The notes: generated by a model not told the origin, from the letters alone. Counted from the stretch's first letter, positions 7,891-16,646 are shown. The stretch is 64,000 nucleotides of DNA from an uncultured Prevotella sp. (GCA_934217675.1 CAKQCV010000010.1:1-64000), one strand, 5' to 3'. Translations and numbers: made by a program.

Positions 7891-8931
7891 ATGAAATACT
7901 CAATTATAGTACCTGTCTTCAACCGTCCTGAAGAAGTTGATGAGCTGCTTGACAGTCTTACGCAGCAAAATGAAAACGATTTTGAAGTAATTGTTGTTGA
8001 AGACGGTAGTTCTATTCCATGTAAAGATGTATGTGAGAAGTATAAAGACAAGCTCAACATTCACTATTTCACAAAAGAAAACAGTGGGCCTGGGCAAAGT
8101 CGCAACTATGGCGTGGAACGCGCAAAAGGCGAATATATCATAATTCTCGACTCTGACGTGGTATTGCCTTCTGAATATATAAGCAGCATAAGCAAAGAAC
8201 TCAAGAAGGAAGACTGCGATGCATTTGGTGGACCAGACAAATCACACCCGTCTTTTACAGACACCCAAAAGGCAATAAGCTATTCCATGACAAGCTTCTT
8301 CACAACAGGCGGAATAAGAGGCAGCAAAAAAAAGAAACTTGACAAGTTTTATCCACGCTCATTCAATATGGGTGTGAAGCGAGATGTATACAACGAACTG
8401 GGCGGATTCTCAAAAATGCGCTTTGGAGAAGACATTGACTTCAGTATACGCATATTCAAAGCAGGATACAAGTGCAGACTGTTCCCCGATTCATGGGTTT
8501 GGCACAAGAGACGTACTGATTACAGAAAATTTTTCAGACAAGTGTACAACAGCGGGATAGCACGTATAAATTTATACAAGAAATATCCAGAATCATTAAA
8601 ACTGGTTCATCTCCTGCCTATGGTTTTTACCGTAGGAGTAATATTTCTTATTCTGACATCCGCAGTAGGAAGAATACTAATGCAATATGACGACATCCAT
8701 AAATGGTATTGGCTGTGTGCAGCTCCATGGCTACCAATTATTGCATACTGTCTGCTGATATTTATTGACTCCACGAAACAAAACCACAGTGTGAAAATTG
8801 GAGCAATGAGCATCTGTGCAGCATTCGTGCAACTTATGGGTTACGGATGCGGATTTTTAGCTGCATGGTGGAAACGCTGCATAATGGGAAAAGACGAATT
8901 TAATGCATTTGAAAAGACATTCTACAAATAA
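7891..8931 (+). CDS. Membrane-anchored family 2 glycosyltransferase
   Basis: This 346-residue protein begins with a GT-A fold: IIVPVFNRPEE (5-15), VIVVEDGSS (33-41), and the metal-binding DSD at 87-89. A likely catalytic acid region GEDIDFS lies at 179-185 and WHKRR at 204-208 is in the acceptor region. Three hydrophobic segments at about 240-262, 272-292 and 303-327 anchor the C-terminus in the membrane. It probably adds a sugar to a lipid-linked or envelope glycan. No partner glycan genes are adjacent, so donor and acceptor cannot be assigned. Confidence 0.88.
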   Translation: MKYSIIVPVFNRPEEVDELLDSLTQQNENDFEVIVVEDGSSIPCKDVCEKYKDKLNIHYFTKENSGPGQSRNYGVERAKGEYIIILDSDVVLPSEYISSISKELKKEDCDAFGGPDKSHPSFTDTQKAISYSMTSFFTTGGIRGSKKKKLDKFYPRSFNMGVKRDVYNELGGFSKMRFGEDIDFSIRIFKAGYKCRLFPDSWVWHKRRTDYRKFFRQVYNSGIARINLYKKYPESLKLVHLLPMVFTVGVIFLILTSAVGRILMQYDDIHKWYWLCAAPWLPIIAYCLLIFIDSTKQNHSVKIGAMSICAAFVQLMGYGCGFLAAWWKRCIMGKDEFNAFEKTFYK

Positions 8932-8936
8932 CTGCA

Positions 8937-8977
8937 AAAGGACTTGAGGTATATAAAAAACATCTCAAGTCTTTAAT
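8937..8977 (+). terminator. Candidate terminator after the glycosyltransferase
   Basis: GACTTGAG (8941-8948) pairs with CTCAAGTC (8964-8971), then TTTAATT. Modest stem and weak T tail. Confidence 0.45.
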
Positions 8978-9002
8978 TACAACCTCAAATCTAAACAAAA
9001 AT

Positions 9003-9695
9003 ATGGAAAAACTCAACATCAACCAATGGGCAGAAGAAGACAGACCAAGAGAAAAACTTATGAGTCTTGGTGCTACAGCTTTGACTAACGCAGAGTTATT
9101 GGCTATACTGATTGGCTCCGGTTCGCCACAGGAAACAGCTGTTGAACTTATGAAACGTGTGCTCAACGATTGCAACAACAACCTAAACAGTCTTGGCAAA
9201 ATGACTATAGAACAACTTACCGACAGAAAATACAAAGGACTCGGACCAGCCAAAGCTATAACAATCCTTGCTGCCTGTGAACTGGGAAAACGAAGACAAG
9301 CAGAAAAGCCCGAAGAACGTCCACGCATGGACTCTGCACTTGCCATCTATGAATACATGCATCCCAAGATGCAAGATCTTGCCACAGAACAAGCATGGAT
9401 ATTGTTAATGAATCAGAACTTCAAACTTATAAAGGCTGTGCAGATTTCACATGGAGGAATAAGCGAAACAGCTGTTGACATACGGATAATTTTAAAGGAA
9501 GCGTTATTAAGCAACGCTACCGTTGTTGCCCTATGCCACAATCATCCAAGCAACAATGCCACACCAAGCGGAGATGACGACAGAATAACGCAGAAGCTAC
9601 AAAAGGCATGTGAAACAATGAGAATATATATGCTCGACCACATTATTATTACGGATGGAGCATACTATAGCTATATGGAAAAAGGCAGATTGTAG
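9003..9695 (+). CDS. radC: RadC family JAB/MPN domain protein
   Basis: The 230-residue protein has a helix-hairpin-helix-like N-terminus (about 20-95) and a C-terminal MPN domain. The JAMM metal-site pattern H-x-H-x7-S-x2-D is intact (His179, His181, Ser189, Asp192 in HNHPSNNATPSGDD). RadC proteins resemble metalloproteases, but the biological role is not settled; the original DNA-repair assignment in E. coli was later withdrawn. This is the long chromosomal form, not the short form found on mobile elements. It is an isolated gene between terminators. Confidence 0.93.
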   Translation: MEKLNINQWAEEDRPREKLMSLGATALTNAELLAILIGSGSPQETAVELMKRVLNDCNNNLNSLGKMTIEQLTDRKYKGLGPAKAITILAACELGKRRQAEKPEERPRMDSALAIYEYMHPKMQDLATEQAWILLMNQNFKLIKAVQISHGGISETAVDIRIILKEALLSNATVVALCHNHPSNNATPSGDDDRITQKLQKACETMRIYMLDHIIITDGAYYSYMEKGRL

Positions 9696-9794
9696 CTCAC
9701 AAAAAACAATATCCACAATATACCAACACACAAGCTATTACGACGGCTACAGAAAAATATTCGGTATTCGTTCTTCATTCTTCATTTAAATTCT

Positions 9795-9802
9795 TACCTT
9801 TG
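9795..9802 (+). promoter_or_regulatory. -7 element before the MIP18-family gene
   Basis: TACCTTTG fits TAnnTTTG, 22 bp before the ATG. No clear -33 element was seen. Confidence 0.45.
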
Positions 9803-9824
9803 TATATAATAAATATCACAAGAC

Positions 9825-10145
9825 ATGACACAGGAAGAAAAAACGAAGATTGAGGAAAGAATAGTAGACGTATTGAAAACCGTATACGATCCTGAAATTC
9901 CGGTAAACATATACGACCTCGGACTCATTTACAAAATTGAGGTGAACGATAACGGCAATGTGGATATTGACATGACATTCACAGCTCCATCATGTCCAGC
10001 TGCTGACTTTATCCTTGAAGACGTTCGGCAGAAGGTTGACGCGCTTGATGGTGTAAAATCCACAAATGTGAACCTTGTATTCGAACCCGCTTGGGATCAG
10101 AGTATGCTCAGCGAAGAGGCACGTCTGGAGATGGGACTGGATTAA
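9825..10145 (+). CDS. MIP18 (DUF59) family Fe-S assembly protein
   Basis: This 106-residue single-domain protein matches the MIP18/DUF59 family: VYDPEIPVNIYDLGLIYKIE near residues 20-39, then the conserved Cys in APSCPAADFI (about 53-62) and a C-terminal FEPAWDQSMLSEEA. Family members such as SufT take part in iron-sulfur cluster maturation, and PaaD-type members in oxygenase maturation. The short length and the sequence fit a SufT-like role, but no suf genes are in the window. It is 21 bp before lpxH, so the two are probably co-transcribed. Confidence 0.85.
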   Translation: MTQEEKTKIEERIVDVLKTVYDPEIPVNIYDLGLIYKIEVNDNGNVDIDMTFTAPSCPAADFILEDVRQKVDALDGVKSTNVNLVFEPAWDQSMLSEEARLEMGLD

Positions 10146-10166
10146 TCTAAGCACTAAACTCAAGTT

Positions 10167-10931
10167 ATGAAGAACGTATATATTCTATCTGATGCACACC
10201 TCGGTTCTCTTGCGATAGAACACGGCAGAATGCACGAACGCAGATTGGTGCGCTTTCTCGATGACATAAAACACAAAGCAGCTGCCGTATATCTGCTCGG
10301 TGATATGTTCGACTTTTGGTACGAATACAAATATGTTGTGCCAAAAGGTTATACACGTTTCCTCGGCAAATTGTCGGAGCTAACCGATATGGGAGTTGAA
10401 GTGCATTACTTCACTGGCAATCACGATATTTGGATGTATGGCTATCTGGAAGAGGAGTGCGGTGTCATTCTGCACAAAAAGCCAGAAACTGTAGACATAT
10501 ACGGCAAAGTCTTCTATCTTGCCCATGGTGACGGGTTAGGCGACCCTGACAAAAACTTCAAAGTAATACGCAGGATTTTTCATAGTCATTTGTGCCAAAA
10601 AATGTTCAGCAGTCTTCATCCACGTTGGGGAATATGGTTCGGACTGGAATGGGCAAAACACAGCCGCCTGAAACGTGCTGATGGCAAGGAACCGCCATAT
10701 ATGGGTGAAGACAAAGAATATCTCGTAAGATATACAAAGGAATATATGCAGACTCATCCTAATGTAGACTATTATATATATGGTCATCGCCACATCGAAC
10801 TTGACCTTTATCTCTCCCGCAAAGTGAGAATGATGATATTAGGTGATTGGATTTGGCAGTTCTCTTATGTGGTATTTGATGGTGAGCACTTATTTCTGGA
10901 AGAGTATGTTGAAGGAGAGAGCAAATTGTGA
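10167..10931 (+). CDS. lpxH: UDP-2,3-diacylglucosamine pyrophosphatase
   Basis: This 254-residue calcineurin-like phosphoesterase has the full metal-site set: SDAHLG (8-13), GDMFDFWYEY (45-54), GNHD (84-87), AHGDG (119-123) and GHRH (206-209). The FDFWYEY stretch and the length fit LpxH rather than LpxI. It hydrolyses UDP-2,3-diacylglucosamine to lipid X in lipid A synthesis and acts at the inner face of the inner membrane. It follows the MIP18-family gene by 21 bp and faces ackA across a strong hairpin. Confidence 0.9.
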   Translation: MKNVYILSDAHLGSLAIEHGRMHERRLVRFLDDIKHKAAAVYLLGDMFDFWYEYKYVVPKGYTRFLGKLSELTDMGVEVHYFTGNHDIWMYGYLEEECGVILHKKPETVDIYGKVFYLAHGDGLGDPDKNFKVIRRIFHSHLCQKMFSSLHPRWGIWFGLEWAKHSRLKRADGKEPPYMGEDKEYLVRYTKEYMQTHPNVDYYIYGHRHIELDLYLSRKVRMMILGDWIWQFSYVVFDGEHLFLEEYVEGESKL

Positions 10932-11000
10932 TTGAATATAAGACCCAATTGATGTCTTGCATAACTTACAGAACAATACACAATGTATTATTGAATATCT

Positions 11001-11045
11001 AAAAAAACAGAAGGTAAATACCAATGATAGGTATTTACCTTCTGT
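11001..11045 (-). terminator. Terminator of pta-ackA (shared with lpxH)
   Basis: A perfect 16-bp stem (11007-11022 with 11030-11045) and a 7-nt loop. On the minus strand it is followed by seven T, so it mainly serves ackA. Confidence 0.85.
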
Positions 11046-11087
11046 CTGTAATGAGTATAAGACTCTTGAAAAGCTACTATACCCGAT

Positions 11088-12281
11088 TTATACCAATGCC
11101 ATAGTATCAGTTGCAATCATCAACTCCTCATCTGTAGGGATAACAACAACTGTTACCTTTGAATCTGGAGTAGAAATTACAGCTTCTTCACCATGAATTG
11201 TCATATTCTTAGCCTCATCAATCTTTACTCCCATAAAGCTCAAACCCTTGCAAACACTTTCACGCATATTAGCTTGGTTCTCGCCAACGCCAGCAGTAAA
11301 CACAATGATATCGCAACCGTCCATGGCTGCAGCATAAGCTCCAACATACTTGCGAACACGATAGCAATACATGTCAAAAGCAAGCGTAGCACGTTCATTG
11401 CCAGCCTCTCTTGCTGAGAATATTTCACGCATATCAGAAGAAATGCCAGAAACACCGAGCAGACCACTCTTCTTGTTCAAGAGGTTAGACATGCCATCAG
11501 CATCCAAACCAAGCTTCTTCTCGATGAATGTTACTGCACCGCCGTCAATATCACCACTACGAGTTCCCATCATTAAGCCCTCCAATGGAGTAAGTCCCAT
11601 TGAAGTGTCAACACACTTACCGTCTTTCACGGCAGCTATGCTTCCGCCATTACCTATATGACAAGTAATAATTTTCTTGCCCTCTGCCTTTACGCCAAGG
11701 TAATCACAAACGCGCTGTGACACATAGCGGTGAGATGTTCCATGGAAGCCGTAGCGACGAACTCCATACTTCTCATACAACTCGTAAGGGATAGCATACA
11801 TAAATGCTTCCTTAGGCATTGTCTGATGGAAAGCAGTATCAAACACACCAACCTGTGGCAATCCAGGCATAAGCTCTTGTACAGCACGAACACCCTTCAA
11901 GTTAGCAGGGTTATGCAAAGGAGCAAGATCAGTACAAGCCTCAAAAGCTTTTAGCACCTCATCGGTTAGCAATACGCTCTTGTTGAATTTTTCTCCACCG
12001 TGCACCATACGGTGACCTACTGCATCGATTTCTTTCAAATCCTTAATCACTCCAATCTCAGGATCTGTGAGCAAACTGAAGATGAATTTCACGCCCTCTG
12101 TATGCTCTGGGATATCATGCATAATTGTTTTCTTCTCACCGTTAGCGAGTTTAACCTTAACAAATGCACCGTCAAGTCCCACACGTTCAGCACCTCCAGA
12201 TGTCATGACTGTCTTGCTGTCCATATCATAGAGTGCATATTTTATTGATGATGAACCGCAGTTCAAAACTAAAATCTTCAT
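11088..12281 (-). CDS. ackA: Acetate kinase
   Basis: This 397-residue ASKHA-fold kinase begins MKILVLNCGSSSIKYAL, with Asn7 and the adenosine loop, and has HRMVHGGEKF (90-99) with Arg91, and YGFHGTSHRYVS near 177-188. It makes ATP and acetate from acetyl phosphate, the usual energy-yielding end of acetate fermentation. It lies 29 bp downstream of pta in the same direction. Length is normal and all active-site blocks are intact. Confidence 0.98.
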   Translation of the reverse strand: MKILVLNCGSSSIKYALYDMDSKTVMTSGGAERVGLDGAFVKVKLANGEKKTIMHDIPEHTEGVKFIFSLLTDPEIGVIKDLKEIDAVGHRMVHGGEKFNKSVLLTDEVLKAFEACTDLAPLHNPANLKGVRAVQELMPGLPQVGVFDTAFHQTMPKEAFMYAIPYELYEKYGVRRYGFHGTSHRYVSQRVCDYLGVKAEGKKIITCHIGNGGSIAAVKDGKCVDTSMGLTPLEGLMMGTRSGDIDGGAVTFIEKKLGLDADGMSNLLNKKSGLLGVSGISSDMREIFSAREAGNERATLAFDMYCYRVRKYVGAYAAAMDGCDIIVFTAGVGENQANMRESVCKGLSFMGVKIDEAKNMTIHGEEAVISTPDSKVTVVVIPTDEELMIATDTMALV

Positions 12282-12310
12282 GATTTATATTTTTTATAGT
12301 GAGACTTTTG

Positions 12311-13321
12311 TTATTTCTTTGCATCCATTGCCTGACAAGCAGTAATAGCAACCATCTTATAGATATCATCTACAGAACAGCCACGGCTCAAGTCGTTTAC
12401 CGGACGAGCAATACCCTGAAGAATTGGTCCGAGAGCCACAGCATCGCCAAGGCGCTGAACAAGTTTATATGCAATGTTTCCGACCTCAAGACATGGGAAT
12501 ACAAGAACATTAGCCTTACCAGCAATGTCACTGCCTGGAGCTTTCTTCTCTCCTACAGATGGCACCAATGCCGCATCAGCCTGAAGCTCACCGTCAACCT
12601 TCAATTCAGGATCAAGTTCTTTTGCAAGTTTAGTAGCCTCAACCACTTTATCCACAACTTCATGCTTTGCGCTGCCCTTTGTAGAGAAGCTCAACATGGC
12701 AACACGTGGGTCAGCAAAGCCTGCTACAGATTTTGCAGTCTGTGCTGTACATACTGCGATCTGTGCCAGCTGTTGTGCATCCGGCATAGGAGTAACAGCA
12801 ACATCACCAACAACCAATACACCATTCTCACCATACTGAGGCTGCTTTGTGATAAGAAGCATAGCGCCACTAACACAAGTAATGCCTGGAGCACACTTGA
12901 TAATCTGAAGAGCAGGACGCAAAGTGTCACCAGTTGTGCTTAGTGCACCAGAGATTTGTCCATCAGCATCACCAGTCTTGATAATCATGCATCCAAGATA
13001 GAGAGGATTCTTAACAAGCTCGCGAGCCTGCTCTATTGTCATGCCTTTCTTCTTGCGCAGCTCTGCCAAAAGGGTTGCATATTCTTCGCTCTTTGGATTA
13101 TTCTCCGGATCAATAAGAGTAGCCTTGTCTATATTCTTGAGTCCCCACTTCTCAGCAAGAGAATGTATCTCGTCAGGATTACCAATAAGAATAAGGTTAG
13201 CAATATCGTCAGCCAGCACTTGGTCTGCAGCTCTCAGAGTACGCTCCTCTGTTGCTTCAGGGAGCACGATGCGCTGTTTGTTACTTTTAGCGCGTTCAAT
13301 GATTGATTGTACTAAATCCAT
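12311..13321 (-). CDS. pta: Phosphate acetyltransferase
   Basis: This 336-residue protein is the short form of Pta with only the catalytic PTA_PTB domain and no N-terminal DRTGG or BioD-like regulatory part. It converts acetyl-CoA and phosphate to acetyl phosphate, the substrate of the downstream AckA. Recognisable pieces are [17 protein letters not shown] (18-34) and the C-terminal [19 protein letters not shown] (about 296-314). It is the first gene of the pta-ackA pair. Two CAAAATTA sequences at 13397-13413 could be minus-strand -7 elements. Confidence 0.97.
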   Translation of the reverse strand: MDLVQSIIERAKSNKQRIVLPEATEERTLRAADQVLADDIANLILIGNPDEIHSLAEKWGLKNIDKATLIDPENNPKSEEYATLLAELRKKKGMTIEQARELVKNPLYLGCMIIKTGDADGQISGALSTTGDTLRPALQIIKCAPGITCVSGAMLLITKQPQYGENGVLVVGDVAVTPMPDAQQLAQIAVCTAQTAKSVAGFADPRVAMLSFSTKGSAKHEVVDKVVEATKLAKELDPELKVDGELQADAALVPSVGEKKAPGSDIAGKANVLVFPCLEVGNIAYKLVQRLGDAVALGPILQGIARPVNDLSRGCSVDDIYKMVAITACQAMDAKK

Positions 13322-13396
13322 GATTTATTTTATATTTAATAAGTAATTTTTCTTGTAGATTCGGCGGTGTAGACTATGTGCATCGCTGATACCATG

Positions 13397-13413
13397 CAAA
13401 ATTAGCAAAATTA
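13397..13413 (-). promoter_or_regulatory. Candidate -7 elements for pta-ackA
   Basis: Two overlapping-phase copies of TAATTTTG on the minus strand (13397-13404 and 13406-13413), 76 bp or more before pta. No clear -33 element. Confidence 0.35.
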
Positions 13414-13450
13414 TTTTTAAAGAGAACTTGTTTTTTTGAGTTTTTTATTT

Positions 13451-14413
13451 TTACATGTTTTCCAACATACGTTTTATCACAACTTCTGCAGAAATCTCAC
13501 GGTTCGCAGCTTCTGGTATAACAAGAGAATTCTTGCTTTCTATAACGCTGTCTGTTACTATCAGACCGCGACGCACTGGCAAACAATGCATGAACTTTCC
13601 ATTATCTGTTACAGCCATGTGAGCATCATCTATTGTCCACGACATATCTTTTGACAGGATTTTTCCATAATCCTGAGGATTGGTAACTCCTGGACAACTC
13701 CAATTCTTTGCATATACGAAGTCAGCCCCTTCAAGGGCTTTCATTTGGTCGTATTCTATTTTTGCACTACCCACAAACTTAGAATCAAGTTCATATCCGT
13801 GAGGATGCGTCACGACAAAATCAACATCAGCCTTATTCATCCACTGCGCAAAAGAGTTTGGCACAGCTTGTGGTAATGCACGGCAATGCGGAGCCCACGA
13901 AAGAACAACTTTGGGACGAGTTTTTGTTTTATGCTCCTCTATTGTTATAAGATCTGCAAAAGCTTGAAGAGGATGCACTGTTGCTGTTTCCATTGCAAAC
14001 ACTGGTTTTCCGCTATATTTAACGAACTGATGAAACACTGTTTCCGCATAGTCATACTCACGATCTGTCAATCCTGCAAAGCTGCGCACACCTATCAGGT
14101 CACAATAGCTTGCCATCACAGGAATTGCTTCAAGCAGATGTTCGCTTTTATCGCCATCCATGATAACTCCCCGCTCAGTTTCAAGTTTCCAGGCACCAGC
14201 ATTTACATCAAGCACAATAACATTCATACCAAGATTCATTGCTGCTTTTTGGGTACTTAGCCTTGTACGTAAACTATTATTGAAGAATATCATAAGCAAG
14301 GTTTTATTCTTACCCAACTGCTGATACCCAAATCTGTTGTTTTTAACTTCCATTGCCTCGGCAAGAGCTTCTTTCAAATCACCAAGGTCTTCTACATTAA
14401 GGAATGTTCTCAT
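13451..14413 (-). CDS. argF': N-succinylornithine (or N-acetylornithine) carbamoyltransferase
   Basis: This 320-residue transcarbamylase has the carbamoyl-phosphate motif SLRTR (47-51, in place of the usual STRTR), HPLQ (147-150) and HCLPVRR (276-282). From memory it is very similar along its length to the Bacteroides fragilis enzyme shown to use N-succinylornithine. The specificity position is Pro90 in that enzyme and Glu92 in Xanthomonas N-acetylornithine transcarbamylase; here it is Ser90 in GDKSEH. Absence of Glu argues for succinyl use. It probably makes N-acylcitrulline for the arginine pathway encoded at 2079-6699. The TlpA gene ends 6 bp upstream. Confidence 0.88.
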   Translation of the reverse strand: MRTFLNVEDLGDLKEALAEAMEVKNNRFGYQQLGKNKTLLMIFFNNSLRTRLSTQKAAMNLGMNVIVLDVNAGAWKLETERGVIMDGDKSEHLLEAIPVMASYCDLIGVRSFAGLTDREYDYAETVFHQFVKYSGKPVFAMETATVHPLQAFADLITIEEHKTKTRPKVVLSWAPHCRALPQAVPNSFAQWMNKADVDFVVTHPHGYELDSKFVGSAKIEYDQMKALEGADFVYAKNWSCPGVTNPQDYGKILSKDMSWTIDDAHMAVTDNGKFMHCLPVRRGLIVTDSVIESKNSLVIPEAANREISAEVVIKRMLENM

Positions 14414-14419
14414 ATACTT

Positions 14420-14974
14420 TTACTTTTTCATTATTTCATCAAGAGCCGAATAGAAAGCAGGATCTTCTCCCACAACTGTATGCAGCAATTCACCGTTTTT
14501 TCCTACTATAAACTTGGTTGGAAATCCCTGTATACCATAAGTTTGGGTTATATCTCCCATTCCTTTAGGATTGTATACATGTATCCACGGCAAGCCAAGT
14601 TCTTTTACTGCCGACTTCCATTTTTCCTGGGTATCACCACAATCCACCCCGACAATCTCAAGTTTTCCTTTATACTTTTCATAATATTTCTTCATCTCTG
14701 GCATTCCTTTGATACACCAGCCACACCAACTGCCCCAAAAGTCTATAACTACTATTTTACCTCTTAAACTCGACAGCGTGAATGTTTTGCCGTTAATATC
14801 TGTCAAAGAGAAGTCGGGCGCAAGACTCTGCTGCGTCGCTTCTTGAGAGTCTGCAACATTTTTCTCGTTTATGTTTTCCGATGCTCTATTTCGTTGCTTA
14901 TCAACTCCGCAACTTGCCATTGCCATTGTAGCAACAAGTATCATCATAGCAACAATTGTAATTTGTCTTTTCAT
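14420..14974 (-). CDS. TlpA-like thioredoxin lipoprotein
   Basis: This 184-residue protein starts with a lipoprotein signal; the lipobox ends at Cys22 in MASCG. The mature part has a thioredoxin fold with a redox CxxC (Cys84 and Cys87 in SWCGWC), of the AhpC/TSA-TlpA type (APDFSLTDINGKTFTLSSL at 52-70). It is probably an envelope thiol-disulfide reductase. It is directly upstream of argF' (6 bp), an unexpected partner for an arginine enzyme, so the link may only be shared transcription. A candidate minus-strand -7 element (CAAACTTA, 15046-15053) lies upstream. Confidence 0.9.
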   Translation of the reverse strand: MKRQITIVAMMILVATMAMASCGVDKQRNRASENINEKNVADSQEATQQSLAPDFSLTDINGKTFTLSSLRGKIVVIDFWGSWCGWCIKGMPEMKKYYEKYKGKLEIVGVDCGDTQEKWKSAVKELGLPWIHVYNPKGMGDITQTYGIQGFPTKFIVGKNGELLHTVVGEDPAFYSALDEIMKK

Positions 14975-15402
14975 AATAATTCATACGATTTTGTTAATAA
15001 TATCATTAGCTTGAATACGTTAATACATACTGCATTACGTCAATGCAAACTTACATAAAAAAAACGGATAATATGCCTATTTTATAAAAAAGTTGAAATT
15101 ACAGTCACAAATAATCCATTGAGTCATCATACCCTACACAATTGACTATAATTTTCACTGTATTCTTTTGGATTGTATGAATTATCTATCTATGTTTGCA
15201 AAACATATTTCAATCTACAATATTATACGAAAAATTTTAGGCTGTCATCTTGTTAAAAGATAACGACAATTTGATCCTTGTACACGGAAAACTACAAATA
15301 AAACAAACCGAATATCCATCAAGACTTTCTTCCAAATGGTGAAATATGCCGTGGTTGATATAGGAAAAGTAAAAAGAAGGAAAATGAAATCTTTACAAAA
15401 TA

Positions 15403-15518
15403 GCGCCACTTGCGCCACTTGCGCCATTGCGCCAAATACAGTAAATACAGTAAAAACCCCCATTTTTAGCTATTTTGGCGTAATTGGCGCAATGGCGCAA
15501 GTGGCGCAAGTGGCGCAA
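15403..15518. repeat. GCGCC-type palindromic repeat element, copy 2
   Basis: The left arm (15403-15434) and right arm (15485-15516) form a perfect 32-bp inverted repeat built of GCGCCACTT-like units. The arm is identical to the left arm of copy 1 at 21-52. The 50-nt loop holds two direct copies of AATACAGTA. The flanks differ from copy 1, so the conserved part is the arms. No target-site duplication or transposase is visible. Confidence 0.88.
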
Positions 15519-16026
15519 ACTCGAAAAATGAGATTCCCATAAAAACCGTCTCCAACAAGTATAAATTCACACCTGTATAATCGGCAACCATTGACAGAAA
15601 AAGATGGTAGCTCAACGTTGCTTTGCTCACGGTTTGACACAGGATATACGCCTTCTCTACAGGAAAGGGCAAGAGGGTGCCACACTTAGAATAAATACTC
15701 AAACGGTTTGAAATCTAAATCTGAAACTTGAGTAAAATAAATCATGAATACTTAAATAATTCTTTTTTTTATTCCTATACTCAAAAGTATTCAAATAAGA
15801 TTTATCAACAAAACGCTGTAATGAGAATTTTGTACAGCTTTGATTTCGGTAATAAAAAGGGATAAGTCAAAAATCGATAATAGTATAAAAGATACGATTT
15901 TGAAATGATAGTCTTGATAGGAAAAAGATATGTATTTAAATATTCAAGAAAAAGTATTTATCTCATAAAAGAGAGATTATAAAGACTACATTTCCCCCTC
16001 TCATACGTCATTAATGAAGTCAAAGC

Positions 16027-16056
16027 CAATGCATACTTATATAAGTCCATGCATTG
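16027..16056. promoter_or_regulatory. 30-nt palindrome upstream of the XRE-like gene, possible operator
   Basis: CAATGCAT (16027-16034) pairs with ATGCATTG (16049-16056); between them ACTTAT and ATAAGT pair as well, leaving only CC unpaired. It lies 42 bp before the start of a small helix-turn-helix protein, where an autoregulatory operator would be expected. Function is inferred from position. Confidence 0.5.
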
Positions 16057-16098
16057 ATTATTTGAAAATTATTAATAACCTATTTAAAACTTTATGTT

Positions 16099-16320
16099 AT
16101 GATACACATCGGCAAACTTGTCAGAACAAAACTGAAAGAAAGAGCACACACTTGCGTTTGGCTTGCAGAACAAATGGAATGCAGTCGTACAAATCTCTAC
16201 AAAATCTTCAACAAGCATTATGTTGGTTCAAGAGATTTGGAAAAGCTGTCAAAGATTTTGGACTTCAACTTCTTTGAAGTTTTGTCAAAAGAGATGCAAG
16301 ATGAACTAGACAAAAAATAA
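16099..16320 (+). CDS. Small XRE-like helix-turn-helix protein
   Basis: The 73-residue protein is mostly a helix-turn-helix of the Cro/XRE type: IGKLVRTKLKERAHTCVWLA (4-23), then the recognition helix region CSRTNLYKIFNKH (28-40) and a third helix region DLEKLSKILDFNFFEVLS. Proteins of this size and pattern are common in Bacteroidota and are presumed DNA-binding regulators, but I know of no assigned function. It is preceded by a 30-nt palindrome and followed by a 17-bp hairpin, and it has no neighbours within 300 bp. It may be the core of a small self-contained regulatory unit. Confidence 0.8.
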   Translation: MIHIGKLVRTKLKERAHTCVWLAEQMECSRTNLYKIFNKHYVGSRDLEKLSKILDFNFFEVLSKEMQDELDKK

Positions 16321-16646
16321 CATCAATAACAGGAAAGCATTTTATGCAATATTTTTCTGTAATACCGAAATCCATCGCTATACCCCCCAAACTGTACAAA
16401 ACATAACAACGGAAAAAGTATAACGATGGATTTCCCATATTTAAATAAACAGTTTTTATGTAAATACTGCAAGGAACCGACACGCCACCACCCAAAAACA
16501 AAAGAAAAATATATTATTCTATAGTAAATAGAACATCATATCACATTTTTTACTAAATTTGCAACGCATTCAATGTGATGCACTTTCTACCATGCGAACC
16601 AAGAAACTATCTATAATAACATCAAAAATTAAATCAAACACTAATT
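16321..16646. other. Intergenic region with a long imperfect hairpin
   Basis: A 17-nt inverted repeat (16367-16383 with 16418-16434) has 16 of 17 matching positions and a 34-nt loop. It has no T tail, so it is not a typical terminator. TAAATTTG at 16554-16561 may be the -7 element of the next gene, 85 bp before its start. Nothing else was recognised. Confidence 0.55.

Larger units (their letters stand above)
14975..16098. other. Gene-poor accessory region with structured repeats
   Basis: No convincing gene was seen in these 1.1 kb. The stretch holds the second GCGCC palindrome (15403-15518), interleaved inverted repeats at 15746-15792 (GAATACTT with AAGTATTC, and TACTCAA related to TTGAGTA), and a 30-nt palindrome (16027-16056) before the small regulator. 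Long A/T-rich stretches separate them. Open frames crossing the GCGCC arms encode low-complexity ATC/APLR repeats and look spurious. The minus-strand frame at about 15530-15702 is more protein-like but unsupported. Confidence 0.6.

Noticed and set aside
12299-12943. Plus-strand 214-codon open frame opposite pta
   Set aside because: Cys/Ser/His-rich translation without motifs, entirely antisense to the well-supported pta gene.
16265-16501. Minus-strand 78-codon open frame over the 17-bp hairpin
   Set aside because: Frame overlaps the XRE-like gene and a palindromic structure; no recognised pattern.
14975-16646. Possible integrated element or genomic island with attachment sites
   Set aside because: No integrase, transposase, tRNA end or flanking direct repeat was found; only repeats and one small gene are present.
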